A stretch of 64,000 nt of DNA from Haloferax mucosum ATCC BAA-1512 (lineage in GTDB: Archaea > Halobacteriota > Halobacteria > Halobacteriales > Haloferacaceae): positions 248,001 through 312,000 of the forward strand of contig NZ_AOLN01000001.1 in NCBI RefSeq assembly GCF_000337815.1. Direction: 5' to 3'. The stretch's first letter is position 1; every line of letters begins with the position of its first letter. Position numbers and translations under genes: made by a program. Below are positions 8,944-17,359 of this stretch, piece after piece. The notes beneath the pieces were generated by a model that was not told the origin of the DNA, ran no database searches, and worked only from the letters and a program-made list of their open reading frames with translations.

Positions 8944-9654
8944 CTACGCTGATTTCGTCGTCTCCGTCTCGGCTGTCGTCCCTCCGGTGCTTTCAGACGG
9001 CGTTTCGGCTGGCGATTCAGGCGGCGTGTCGGTCAGCGAGTCCGAAGGGGTCTCAGCGGGTGTCGCAGTAGGCGTCTCACTGGGCGTACAAATCTCCCCG
9101 TCGGCCGATTCATCGTCCGCATCGTCCGGCGTCTCTGGGGGTTCAGACGCCGCGTCGTCGGGATTCGCTGTCGGCGTCTGCGTCTCGGTCGTGTTCTCCG
9201 GCTCCCTTGATTCGGTCCCCATTTCGTTCGTCTTCGGGCCCTCAGTCTCCGTTTCGTTCGCCGCAGTCTGGGGCGTTTCCGGTGTTTCGGACGGTTCCGG
9301 CGAGTCGGGTGAGGCGGGGGGTTCAGGCGTTTCCGGCATCGTCTGGTTCTCCGCCGGTGCTGTCTGGTTCTCCGCCGGTACGGTCTGATTCGCTGGTGTC
9401 GTCTCGTTCGAATCTATCGTCGTCCAGTTCGCGGCGGGCGTCGGGGCCGTCGTTGCAGTGGTCTCGGACTCGGTCTCGTTCGGACCCTCGGGGATGTTCG
9501 ACACGTCGGGTGGCGTAAAAACGCCAACACCGAAGGCGGCGCTCGCGGTCTCAGAGTCGGTCAACGCACCGTACGTGTACGCGCCGGTCGAGCCAACCAG
9601 CAGTCCGAAGACGAGCACGCCGACGAGCGCATTCCCGAGTTCGCCACGCTTCAC
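8944..9654 (-). CDS. Secreted SipW-dependent-type protein with Thr/Pro/Glu-rich stalk
   Basis: 236 aa, starting at GTG (9654) inside the stop of the signal peptidase gene (GTGA overlap). The leader KRGELGNALVGVLVFGLLVG is a hydrophobic signal, and the following YTYGALTDSETASAAFGVG resembles the TasA/camelysin pattern after the signal (a short A-x-x-T-D-x-E-T segment). Residues 50-236 are a low-complexity stalk of Thr, Pro, Glu, Asn and Ser with N-glycosylation sequons (NET, NQT, NTT). Likely a surface-exposed or cell-wall stalk protein processed by the adjacent peptidase. No folded domain is visible in the tail. Confidence 0.75.
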   Translation of the reverse strand: MKRGELGNALVGVLVFGLLVGSTGAYTYGALTDSETASAAFGVGVFTPPDVSNIPEGPNETESETTATTAPTPAANWTTIDSNETTPANQTVPAENQTAPAENQTMPETPEPPASPDSPEPSETPETPQTAANETETEGPKTNEMGTESREPENTTETQTPTANPDDAASEPPETPDDADDESADGEICTPSETPTATPAETPSDSLTDTPPESPAETPSESTGGTTAETETTKSA

Positions 9655-10199
9655 GCGTCTCCACCTTCGTTCTCCCTCCTTTCGTTTCGGTCTCCCCGGA
9701 CCAGTGCGTGGAGTTCGGTGACTGCGAGCAACCCGGCAGGAACGATGATTAATGAGAATTTCCCGAGCGGCGTGCCAGCGAAGGAGACGACGTAGCCGAA
9801 CCACGGGATATGGAACATGACGACGCCGACGACGCGGTCCGCACGGACTAGGCCGGGGTCTGGGTCCTCGTTGGCGTCGCCTTTCGTCTCGAAGTACAGG
9901 CCGTCCGTGCGCTCGTGTACCTCGACGACGCGGTGCGTCACGCGCACGTCGCTTTTCGACCCGTAGCCGCCGGGGGCGAAGGTGATGACGTCGCCTTCGG
10001 CGATTGTGTCGGTCGGTCGCTCGTCGAGGATGACGACGTCTCCAGCACCGATACTGGGTTCCATACTACCCGTGAGGACGACGTAGCTGTGTTCGGCACC
10101 GACGAGTGCGGGAACCGCGTAAACGGCCGCGGCGGCGACGGCGACGACGATGGCCAGCACGCCAACGGCCCGAAGCGAGCGTGAGACGGATGAGTGCAT
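9651..10199 (-). CDS. Signal peptidase I, S26B (SipW/Sec11-like)
   Basis: 182 aa membrane protease. N-terminal helix (12-33), catalytic serine in LTGSMEPSI near residue 45, catalytic histidine in VTHRVVEV near 88 (the archaeal/ER type uses His instead of Lys), the GDANEDPDPG box with a conserved Asp near 110, and a C-terminal hydrophobic helix (140-165). It sits between two genes whose products carry SipW-type leaders, so it is probably a dedicated peptidase for them and not the housekeeping enzyme. The middle gene of a three-gene operon on the minus strand. Confidence 0.9.
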   Translation of the reverse strand: MHSSVSRSLRAVGVLAIVVAVAAAAVYAVPALVGAEHSYVVLTGSMEPSIGAGDVVILDERPTDTIAEGDVITFAPGGYGSKSDVRVTHRVVEVHERTDGLYFETKGDANEDPDPGLVRADRVVGVVMFHIPWFGYVVSFAGTPLGKFSLIIVPAGLLAVTELHALVRGDRNERRENEGGDA

Positions 10200-10255
10200 A
10201 TGTTTCGTTGTTGATTTGATTCGCCGAAGGCGGGTGACGCCGCCGTCAGCCGGTA

Positions 10256-11401
10256 TTATTGGACGAGGATTTCGACGCCTGTCTCGTCGGCGAGGTCGGT
10301 GCTTCCGAGCGTGATGTCGCCGGTGACGGTCACGCCGCTGTCGAACGACCCAACGTCGAGTTGGATGCCGAGGGTCTCACCGCCGCTGTCGATGGACAGC
10401 GACCCGGGGGCGACGGGGATACCGTCGATTGCGAGGTTCTCGACGGTGACGTCGCCGCTCTTGAGAACCAAGGCGATGACGCCGCTCGTCGTGTCGGCCA
10501 CGTCGATGACGCCGGTTCCGGTCCCGTCAACGTCGAGCGACGCGGTGTCGCCGTCGGTCTCGAATGCGAAGCCGGCGGGCGAGCCATCGATGTCCCACGT
10601 CCGGTACGCGCCGGTCCCATCGACTTGGACGGACTCGGCCGTGCTGTCGGCGGTGTCGCCGCGAATCATCTTGCCCTTGAACGTCTCCGACCCGTTCCAG
10701 ACCGGGTAGCCCGTGTATTTCCCGCTCGTCGTGAACGCGAACCCGGACTGGCCGTCGATAACGTCTCCGAGCACCGCCTGCATCATGTCGAAGGCGAAAT
10801 CGACTTCGAAGCTATCGGTCTGAATCGTCGGCGGCGCGGACGAAGGGAGCTTCCAGTCGAGGCAGAAATCGACTTCCCCGCTCACGTCGAGCGGGTAGTG
10901 GGTGTTGAACGTCTTCCCCGATTGCAGGCGGTTGGTGGCCTTTCGGTATTGGTCGTCGCCGAGGTAGGTTCGGTTGCCCGACCCGTCTTCGAAGTACATC
11001 CGAACGAGCAGGTGTTCGCCGAGTTCGCCCGCTCCGGTCGTGTCTCCCGCCTCTTTTTCCATCTCTTCGCGGCCGTTTTCGCTGTCCGCGACGCGAGTGA
11101 TGCGAACGTCAACCGCTCCTGCGACGTTGCTCCCATTCGAGTTCGTTAGCGTCACGCAACCGATTCCGCTGTCACCGGGGACGATGGAGTTACTTCCCGT
11201 GTCGATGAGGGTGACGCTCGAATCCCCGCCGTCGATTCGGAGGTCCATCCGACCCGCGTATATCTGGTTTCCGTTGCTGTTTTCGGTATCGTTCAGTGCG
11301 GCAATCGTTCCTGCACCTGCGGTCGCGGATGCGACGCCGATGAGGGCGAGTCCACCGAGGACCTTCCGACGCGACAGTTCGATTGTATTGTCGTCCGTCA
11401 T
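10256..11401 (-). CDS. TasA/camelysin-like secreted protein (SipW-dependent type)
   Basis: 381 aa. N-terminus carries a twin-arginine-like leader (SRRKVLGGLALIGVASATAG) and then the segment TIAALNDTENSNGNQIYAGR, like the start of mature TasA/CalY proteins. Residues 45-230 contain TasA-like strand motifs (DSGIGCVTLTNSNGSNVAGA; DVRITRVADSENG; VDFCLDWKLP); residues 235-381 are a Gly/Thr/Asp-rich beta region with short repeats (DVDGTGTG, VDGTGAY). First gene of the operon with the SipW-like peptidase 56 bp downstream. TasA forms biofilm fibres in Bacillus, and archaeal bundling pili use a related fold by donor-strand exchange; a similar role here is inferred. Confidence 0.72.
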   Translation of the reverse strand: MTDDNTIELSRRKVLGGLALIGVASATAGAGTIAALNDTENSNGNQIYAGRMDLRIDGGDSSVTLIDTGSNSIVPGDSGIGCVTLTNSNGSNVAGAVDVRITRVADSENGREEMEKEAGDTTGAGELGEHLLVRMYFEDGSGNRTYLGDDQYRKATNRLQSGKTFNTHYPLDVSGEVDFCLDWKLPSSAPPTIQTDSFEVDFAFDMMQAVLGDVIDGQSGFAFTTSGKYTGYPVWNGSETFKGKMIRGDTADSTAESVQVDGTGAYRTWDIDGSPAGFAFETDGDTASLDVDGTGTGVIDVADTTSGVIALVLKSGDVTVENLAIDGIPVAPGSLSIDSGGETLGIQLDVGSFDSGVTVTGDITLGSTDLADETGVEILVQ

Positions 11402-11720
11402 TCACGAATCAGTTCGACCGTGAATCCCTTCGTTATCTGTCGGCTACCGGAATTTCACACTATCCGATATACCTGCCTGAGCCGAAGACGGTGGTAAGAG
11501 GCTCCTAAACCACTGAAAACCAGTAACACGACCGAATCGTCAGTGACCGTGTCGTCACGGCTCGCGTGAGATTCGAAGGTGGTATCCGTTTACTAACGGC
11601 CCACAGCCGTCCGAAAGGGAGTCTCCTCGAGAGTTTTGCGCTCTCTATCGGACGACTGCGGGTTCTCTCCCGTGTGTCCCGTGTTCTCTCTATCTCTCGC
11701 GCCATACGCTCCTCCTCGAA

Positions 11721-11777
11721 CCGAACACCCGCCCGTGCACCGAACACCCGCCCGTGCACCGAACACCCGCCCGCGCA
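11721..11777. repeat. 19-bp direct repeat, three copies, in a 472-bp gene-free region
   Basis: The unit CCGAACACCCGCCCGTGCA occurs at 11721, 11740 and 11759 (last copy with one T-to-C change). The whole interval 11402-11873 between the divergent TasA-like gene and gnaD holds no convincing gene; apart from this repeat and the gnaD promoter region I see nothing in it. Confidence 0.85.
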
Positions 11778-11844
11778 TCACACGTCCATCCGGCAGTCTT
11801 CGCTCGCCGTCCGATTCGTCACCCGTCGCACGGGTCGGGAAAAC

Positions 11845-11864
11845 TTTACTAATGTTCGAGTAAA
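11845..11864 (+). promoter_or_regulatory. Promoter and inverted repeat upstream of gnaD
   Basis: TTTACT (11845-11850) and AGTAAA (11859-11864) form a perfect 6-bp inverted repeat with an 8-bp spacer. The left arm also makes the TATA box, about 27 bp ahead of the ATG at 11874, so the gene is probably leaderless. A protein bound here would block TBP; the identity of any regulator is unknown. Confidence 0.5.
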
Positions 11865-11873
11865 CTACTTCGC

Positions 11874-13112
11874 ATGGGTAAGAACTACGCGGACCTTCAC
11901 GACCCGAACGCGGAGTACACGATGCGGGAGCTTTCCGCGGAGACGATGGGCGTGACCGCAAAGCGCGGTGGCGGCCGAGACGTGGAAATCACGGACGTAC
12001 AGACGACGATGGTGGACGGGAACTTCCCGTGGACACTTGTCCGCATCTACACCGACGCCGGTATCGTCGGCACCGGTGAGGCCTACTGGGGCGCTGGCGT
12101 TCCGGAACTCATCGAGCGCATGAAGCCCTTCATCGTGGGCGAGAACCCGCTCGACATCGACCGGCTGTACGAGCACCTCGTGCAAAAGATGTCCGGCGAA
12201 GGCTCCGTCGAGGGCGTCACCGTCACCGCCATCTCCGGCATCGAAATCGCCCTGCACGACCTCGCGGGCAAGATTCTCGAAATCCCGGCCTACCAACTGC
12301 TCGGCGGCAAGTACCGCGACAAGGTTCGCGTCTACTGTGACTGCCACACGGCCGACGAGGCCGACCCCGAAGCCTGCGCCGACGAGGCAGAACGCGTCGT
12401 CGAGGAACTCGGTTACGACGCCCTGAAGTTCGACCTCGACGTGCCGTCCGGACTCGAAAAGGACCGCGCCAACCGACATCTCCGTCCTGGCGAGATTCGA
12501 CACAAAGCCGAAATCGTCGAAGCCGTCACCGAGCGCGTGAAAGACCGCGCAGACGTCGCGTTCGACTGCCACTGGACCTTCTCGGGCGGCAGTGCGAAGC
12601 GCCTCGCCGCCGCTATCGAGGACTACGACGTCTGGTGGCTCGAAGACCCCGTCCCGCCGGAGAACCTCGAAGTCCAAGAGGAAGTCACGAAGTCCACCCT
12701 TACCCCCATTACGGTCGGCGAAAATCGCTACCGCGTGACCGAACTCCGCCGTCTCATCCAGAATCAGGCGGTCGATATCGTCGCCCCCGACATGCCCAAG
12801 GTCGGCGGCATGCGCGAGACACAGAAGATTGCGGACGTGGCGAACCAGTACTACGTTCCGGTCGCTATGCACAACGTCTCGTCGCCGGTTGCGACGATGG
12901 CCTCCGCGCACGTCGGCACGGCGATTCCGAACTCGCTGGCCGTCGAATACCACTCCTACGAACTCGGCTGGTGGGAGAACCTCGTCGAAGAGACCGTCAT
13001 CGAAGACGGCTACATCGAGATTCCGGAAGAGCCGGGTCTCGGCCTGACGCTCGATATGGACGCCGTCGAAGCGCACATGGTCGAAGGCGACACGTTGTTC
13101 GACGAGGAGTGA
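11874..13112 (+). CDS. gnaD: D-gluconate dehydratase (enolase superfamily)
   Basis: 412 aa. Converts gluconate to 2-keto-3-deoxygluconate, the first committed step of the semi-phosphorylative Entner-Doudoroff pathway of haloarchaea. Mandelate racemase/enolase-superfamily features: capping domain (1-150) with AYQLLGGKYRDKVRVYCD at the hinge, then the barrel with DCHWTFS (first metal Asp), WLEDPVPPEN (Glu), ITVGENRY (Glu), VAPDMPKVGGM and the catalytic-base region AMHNVSSP (His). No signal. It is a single gene with its own promoter; substrate assignment comes from homology and from the H. volcanii gene of this neighbourhood. Confidence 0.9.
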   Translation: MGKNYADLHDPNAEYTMRELSAETMGVTAKRGGGRDVEITDVQTTMVDGNFPWTLVRIYTDAGIVGTGEAYWGAGVPELIERMKPFIVGENPLDIDRLYEHLVQKMSGEGSVEGVTVTAISGIEIALHDLAGKILEIPAYQLLGGKYRDKVRVYCDCHTADEADPEACADEAERVVEELGYDALKFDLDVPSGLEKDRANRHLRPGEIRHKAEIVEAVTERVKDRADVAFDCHWTFSGGSAKRLAAAIEDYDVWWLEDPVPPENLEVQEEVTKSTLTPITVGENRYRVTELRRLIQNQAVDIVAPDMPKVGGMRETQKIADVANQYYVPVAMHNVSSPVATMASAHVGTAIPNSLAVEYHSYELGWWENLVEETVIEDGYIEIPEEPGLGLTLDMDAVEAHMVEGDTLFDEE

Positions 13113-13227
13113 AGCGACTCGGCGAGCCAGCGAATCTCCGATTCGCTCTGTTCGACGAAGCGTAAGCCGAGAGCGTTCTCCTGCGGTTTTTCTTCCCAAA
13201 CGAAGACCACACAGCGACTGCGCCGCC

Positions 13228-14361
13228 TTACCGCTCTTCGACCGGCACCCACGTCCGCCCCTTCTCACCGACGTACTGACTCCGGGGCCGAATGATGCGA
13301 TTGTCGGCGAGTTGTTCGAGACAGTGCGCTATCCAGCCGCCGACGCGGGCGACGGCGAACGTCGTCGTAAAGAGGTCTTTCGGGATGCCGACGCCGTGGA
13401 GGAGCGCGGCGGTGTAGAACTCGACGTTCGTTTCGAGTCGGCGTCCCGGTTTGTGCTCGGCGAGTAGCTCGACCGCAACGTCTTCGAACGTTTGGACGGT
13501 GTCGAAAAACTCGGTATCACCGCTGTCCTCGTAGAAGCTCTTGGCGGCCGCCGAGAGCACCGCCGCGCGGGGGTCGCGGACGCGGTAGACGCGGTGGCCG
13601 AAGCCCATCAGGCGCTCGCCGGCGTCGAGTTTCGCTTGGACGTACGCTCGCGGGTCGTCCCCGTCGGCGACCTCCCGAAGCATGTCGAGGACGGGACCGG
13701 GCGCGCCGCCGTGAAGCGGTCCTTTGAGCGTCCCGACGGCGGCGGTCGCCGCGGACACGACATCCGATTCAGTCGAGACGACGACGCGGGCAGTGAACGT
13801 CGAGGCGTTCAGGCCGTGGTCGATGACGGTGTTGAGGTACGTTTCGAGGCCGCGAACTTCGGCGTCGGTCGGCTCCTCGCCGTTCAGCATGTAATGATAG
13901 TTCGCGGCGTGGCCGAGGTCCGCGCGGGGTGCAACCGGTTCGTCGCCCGCTCGGTAGCGCCAGTACGTTGCGACGAGTGTCGGGAGGACGGCCACGACCC
14001 GCCGCGCCGCGGTCTCGTTCGACTGGTCGTCGGTTCCGAGCGTCGCGGCCGCGACGCCCATTCGGAGGGCGTCCATCGGCGGCTTGCGCTCGGTTGCGGC
14101 GCGCCGGAGCACGGCCCGAACCTCGTCGCCGATGTCGCGTCGCGCCGCGAGGTCGGCGCGGAACTCGTCGAGTTCGGCCGCTGTCGGCAGTCTATCGTTC
14201 AACAGCAAGAAGACGCTCTCCTCGTAGGTCGCGTTGGCCGCCAGTTCGGCGAGCGGGAAGCCGCCGATGATGAGTTCTCCCTCCTCGCCGTCGATGAAGC
14301 TCAGTTTCGTCTCCGCGACGAGCACACCCGCTAACCCGCGATTGAGTTCGACTTCGTCCAT
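13228..14361 (-). CDS. Citrate synthase family protein, divergent paralogue
   Basis: 377 aa, right size for an archaeal type I citrate synthase. Start at MDEVELNRGLAGV. Family motifs are present: catalytic His in DHGLNASTFTAR, LKGPLHGG, catalytic His in MGFGHRVYR. However, the catalytic Asp of the NVDFY motif is Glu (E314 in TNVEFYTA), and GGANE after the LHGG loop reads GGAPG. The substrate may therefore be other than acetyl-CoA plus oxaloacetate (2-methylcitrate synthase is one option), or turnover may be slow. A second, canonical citrate synthase is expected elsewhere in the genome. Divergent from the acetamidase-family gene. Confidence 0.85.
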   Translation of the reverse strand: MDEVELNRGLAGVLVAETKLSFIDGEEGELIIGGFPLAELAANATYEESVFLLLNDRLPTAAELDEFRADLAARRDIGDEVRAVLRRAATERKPPMDALRMGVAAATLGTDDQSNETAARRVVAVLPTLVATYWRYRAGDEPVAPRADLGHAANYHYMLNGEEPTDAEVRGLETYLNTVIDHGLNASTFTARVVVSTESDVVSAATAAVGTLKGPLHGGAPGPVLDMLREVADGDDPRAYVQAKLDAGERLMGFGHRVYRVRDPRAAVLSAAAKSFYEDSGDTEFFDTVQTFEDVAVELLAEHKPGRRLETNVEFYTAALLHGVGIPKDLFTTTFAVARVGGWIAHCLEQLADNRIIRPRSQYVGEKGRTWVPVEER

Positions 14362-14519
14362 GTCACTATCTAACACTACTGCTATGTATGTCAATCGACG
14401 TATCGAAGTCCGTTCTGTCGTGAGTCGCCGACAGTCGGCCGTCCGAAACTGAGACGGGAAAGAACGCGCCGCTCGCCGCCTAGTTAGTTTTGTTACGTCG
14501 CAACGACATATGCTAGCGC

Positions 14520-15479
14520 ATGTCGAACAACTATCGCGTCGAGTACGAACTGAGTGACGACGACGAGAACATTCATCACAAGTGGGACAACAGCATCGAA
14601 CCGGTCCTCACCGTCGAACCCGGGGAAGTCGTCCGATTCGAGTGTCGAGACGCCCTCGACGGGCAACTCACGCCGGACTCGACGGCCGACGATTTCGAGA
14701 ACGTCAGTTTCGACCCGGTGCACCCGCTCACCGGCCCGGTCGCTATCGACGGTGCCGAACCGGGGGACGTGCTCGCCGTCGAGTTCCTCGACTTCGAGCA
14801 CAAAGGTTGGGGCTATACGGGGTACATGCCGGGCGAGATGGGCTACGGCCTGCTTCCCGAGGAGTTCGAAGACGGCGGGCTATACGTTTGGGACCTCGGC
14901 GACGACGTTGCGCACTTCGTAAACGACATCGAGGTTCCGCTGAACCTGTTTCCCGGTATCGGCGGCGTGGCTCCGAAGACGCCCGGTGCACACAACACGC
15001 TCCCGCCGCGCGACACCGGCGGCAACATGGACTTGACGTATCTCACAGCGGGTTCGACGCTGTATCTCCCCGTCGAGGTCGCGGGGGCGTTGTTTTCGAC
15101 CGGTGATTGCCACGCGGCACAGGGTGACGGCGAAGTCTGTGTCACCGGTATCGAAGCGCCGATGTTCGTCACGGCGCGGTTCGACGTACTGAAAGACAAG
15201 TCCATCGCGCAACCCGAGTTGGAAACGTCGGGTTCGACGACGCACACCAACCCGGCGGACCCGGCCTACGGGACGACAGGCATCGCCGACAGCCTGATGA
15301 CGGCGATGAAGCGGGCGGTCAGCCACATGATTTCGCACCTCGAAGCCGAGCGCGACCTGACCCGCGGCGAGGCCTACATCCTCTGTTCCGCGGCGCTGAG
15401 TCTCAAAATAAGCGAGGTCGTCGGCGCGCCCAACTGGACGGTCACGGCGTACCTGCCGGACAGCATCTTCCCCGAGTGA
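14520..15479 (+). CDS. Acetamidase/formamidase family protein
   Basis: 319 aa, soluble. FmdA/AmdA-family features: EPGEVVRFECRDALDGQL, HPLTGPVAIDGAEPGDVLAV, the glycine-rich GGNMDLTYLTAGSTLYLPV and the metal-site motif STGDCHAAQGDGEVCVTGIE. Members hydrolyse formamide, acetamide or other short amides to ammonia and the acid using a metal. The substrate here is not known. Start at ATG 14520 follows a TATA-type box (TAGTTTTG, 14485-14492) by about 30 bp, so leaderless. Confidence 0.87.
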   Translation: MSNNYRVEYELSDDDENIHHKWDNSIEPVLTVEPGEVVRFECRDALDGQLTPDSTADDFENVSFDPVHPLTGPVAIDGAEPGDVLAVEFLDFEHKGWGYTGYMPGEMGYGLLPEEFEDGGLYVWDLGDDVAHFVNDIEVPLNLFPGIGGVAPKTPGAHNTLPPRDTGGNMDLTYLTAGSTLYLPVEVAGALFSTGDCHAAQGDGEVCVTGIEAPMFVTARFDVLKDKSIAQPELETSGSTTHTNPADPAYGTTGIADSLMTAMKRAVSHMISHLEAERDLTRGEAYILCSAALSLKISEVVGAPNWTVTAYLPDSIFPE

Positions 15480-15509
15480 GACACCCAACTATCGCCGGAC
15501 GAGCCGATT

Positions 15510-16703
15510 TCAGCGGGCATCCACCAGTCGAACGCCCCCGCTGGGTCGGCACGCGAACACCCGCGCGTCCGCCCCGACCCACTCGGTTGCCCGCGCGTCA
15601 ATCGCGTCCATCACGCGGCCGAGTTCGGCCCCGTCAACCAGCGCCACGGCACTGCCGCCGAATCCGCCACCGGTCATTCGCGCGCCGTAGACACCGTCGG
15701 TGCCGGTTGCGAGTTCGACCGCGGCGTCGAGTTCCGAGCAACTCACTTCGTAGTCGTCGCGGAGGCTCTCGTGGCCCGCGACCATCGCTTCGCCGACTCG
15801 CTCGAAGTCGCCCGCAGAGAGGGCGTCGCGGGCGCGTTTGACGCGCTCATTTTCGGTGGCGACGTGTCGCGCGCGGCGATAGTGGGCCGCATCGAGAGCG
15901 TCGGCGTGCGCCTCCAACAGGTCGCGGTCAACGTCTCTGAGTGCGTCGAGGGAGCGTCCGGACGCCTCCCGAAGCGCCGACAGCGCCTCGCGGCACTCGC
16001 GGACGCGGTCGTTGTAGCCCGAATCGGCCAGTTCGTGGGAGACGCCGGTGTCGATCACGAGTATGCCGACCGCGCCGCCGAGCGAGACCTGTTCGTACTC
16101 GCGGGTTCGACAGTCGAGAAAGAGCGCCGAATCCGGTTCACAGAGACCGGCCGCGAACTGGTCGAGAATGCCGCATTCGACCCCGACACCCTCGCGTTCG
16201 GCCCGCCAGCACGCCAGCGCGAGGTCGACCGTTGGAAGGTCGGCGTCGGCCGCGGCGAGGAGCGCCCGACCGGTGGCGAGTTCGAGTGCCGCGGACGACG
16301 AGAGACCCGCGCCGGTCGGCACGTCGGAGGCGATAGCGAGGTCCGCGCCGGGAACCGCGACTTGTTCGCGGAGGACGCGAGCGACGGCGGCGACGTAGGC
16401 GGCCCACCCGTCCGGCGCGTCGTCGGGTCCGATTGTCGCCGTCTCGTCGAAGTCGGTCGCATGGACGCGAAGCAGGTCGTCGTCGCGGGGGCGGGCCGCG
16501 ACCGCGACGTGTCGGTCAACGGCCGTCGGGAGACACAGGCCGTCGTTGTAGTCGGTGTGACCACCGACGAGGTTCACCCGGCCGGGTGCGACCGCGACGA
16601 ATGAGTCTCGTTCCGTCTCGCTCGATTTGGTTGCGAGCACGGCTTGCAGGCTCGATTTCGCCCGTCTCACCGGCTCGGTGGCTCCCGATTGCCCCCGCGT
16701 CAT
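15510..16703 (-). CDS. galK: Galactokinase-like GHMP kinase
   Basis: 397 aa. GHMP kinase motifs: substrate loop APGRVNLVGGHTDYNDG near residue 40, ATP-binding VPTGAGLSSSAALELA near 125, and the third motif GARMTGGGFGGSAVAL near 340. ILDQFAAGLCEPDSALFLDC carries the catalytic Asp region. The galactokinase signature normally reads GEHTDYN; here the Glu that contacts the sugar is Gly, so specificity may differ. The start ATG at 16703 lies in the stop of the upstream MOSC gene (4-bp overlap), making a two-gene operon. Confidence 0.85.
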   Translation of the reverse strand: MTRGQSGATEPVRRAKSSLQAVLATKSSETERDSFVAVAPGRVNLVGGHTDYNDGLCLPTAVDRHVAVAARPRDDDLLRVHATDFDETATIGPDDAPDGWAAYVAAVARVLREQVAVPGADLAIASDVPTGAGLSSSAALELATGRALLAAADADLPTVDLALACWRAEREGVGVECGILDQFAAGLCEPDSALFLDCRTREYEQVSLGGAVGILVIDTGVSHELADSGYNDRVRECREALSALREASGRSLDALRDVDRDLLEAHADALDAAHYRRARHVATENERVKRARDALSAGDFERVGEAMVAGHESLRDDYEVSCSELDAAVELATGTDGVYGARMTGGGFGGSAVALVDGAELGRVMDAIDARATEWVGADARVFACRPSGGVRLVDAR

Positions 16704-17269
16704 TCGTGTCCGGTCTCCGGGTTCGGTTCCGAAGACGCCGCTTCCGCGTCGCGCCCGCCGAGCCGGTCGGCGATTTCCCGCCCCATCTCGCGCGGGTTCG
16801 CTTCGGTCACGCGGAGCGTGTCGCCGACTGCGACGCGACCGGGCGTCACGACGTCGGCGCAGATACCGCCGCGGCGTTCCCGGAGCGCGGCGCCAACGTC
16901 GTCGCCGACGAGGTCGGCGAGATACGCGCAGGGTGGCCTGAGCTTCGTCCCGCGGAGTTCGGCCTCGCCGAGCGCGAACGTCGCATCGAGTAGGGCTGAC
17001 GGGTCGATACCGCGGACGACGACGTTTCGGCGGTGTCGTCCCCCGGAGAGGTCGAGGTCGAACTCGCGCTCGGCCTCGTCCAGTACTGCGGCATCGACGA
17101 GCGTCACCTGACAGCCATCGGTCGCCGAGTAGTACCCGTTGCCGTCGAAGTAGCGGTCGCCCTCGATACCGCCGTCTCTGACCGCGACGGTCTCGTGGGA
17201 CACCATCGCCTCGCCGCTCGACGGAGCGGTGTAGAGTCCGTCCACGCATCCGTGCATCTCACGTTTCAT
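16700..17269 (-). CDS. MOSC domain protein
   Basis: 189 aa. A beta-barrel MOSC (molybdenum cofactor sulfurase C-terminal) domain: DGGIEGDRYF, CQVTLVD, GRHRRNVVVRG and the conserved cysteine in KLRPPCAYLADL. MOSC proteins bind or move sulfur/molybdenum cofactor or reduce N-hydroxylated compounds; the role here is unknown. The ATG at 17269 is preferred over the in-frame GTG at 17284 because a CCTATTCGG box at 17297-17305 (minus strand) places the transcript start about there. It overlaps galK by 4 bp. Confidence 0.8.
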   Translation of the reverse strand: MKREMHGCVDGLYTAPSSGEAMVSHETVAVRDGGIEGDRYFDGNGYYSATDGCQVTLVDAAVLDEAEREFDLDLSGGRHRRNVVVRGIDPSALLDATFALGEAELRGTKLRPPCAYLADLVGDDVGAALRERRGGICADVVTPGRVAVGDTLRVTEANPREMGREIADRLGGRDAEAASSEPNPETGHE

Positions 17270-17359
17270 GCCTCTGGCTAGCACATGAAGAACCGAATAG
17301 GTTCGGACGGAGCGACCTACTGGTCTCTTCCCACCACCAACGACGTCGTCTGCGGGCAG

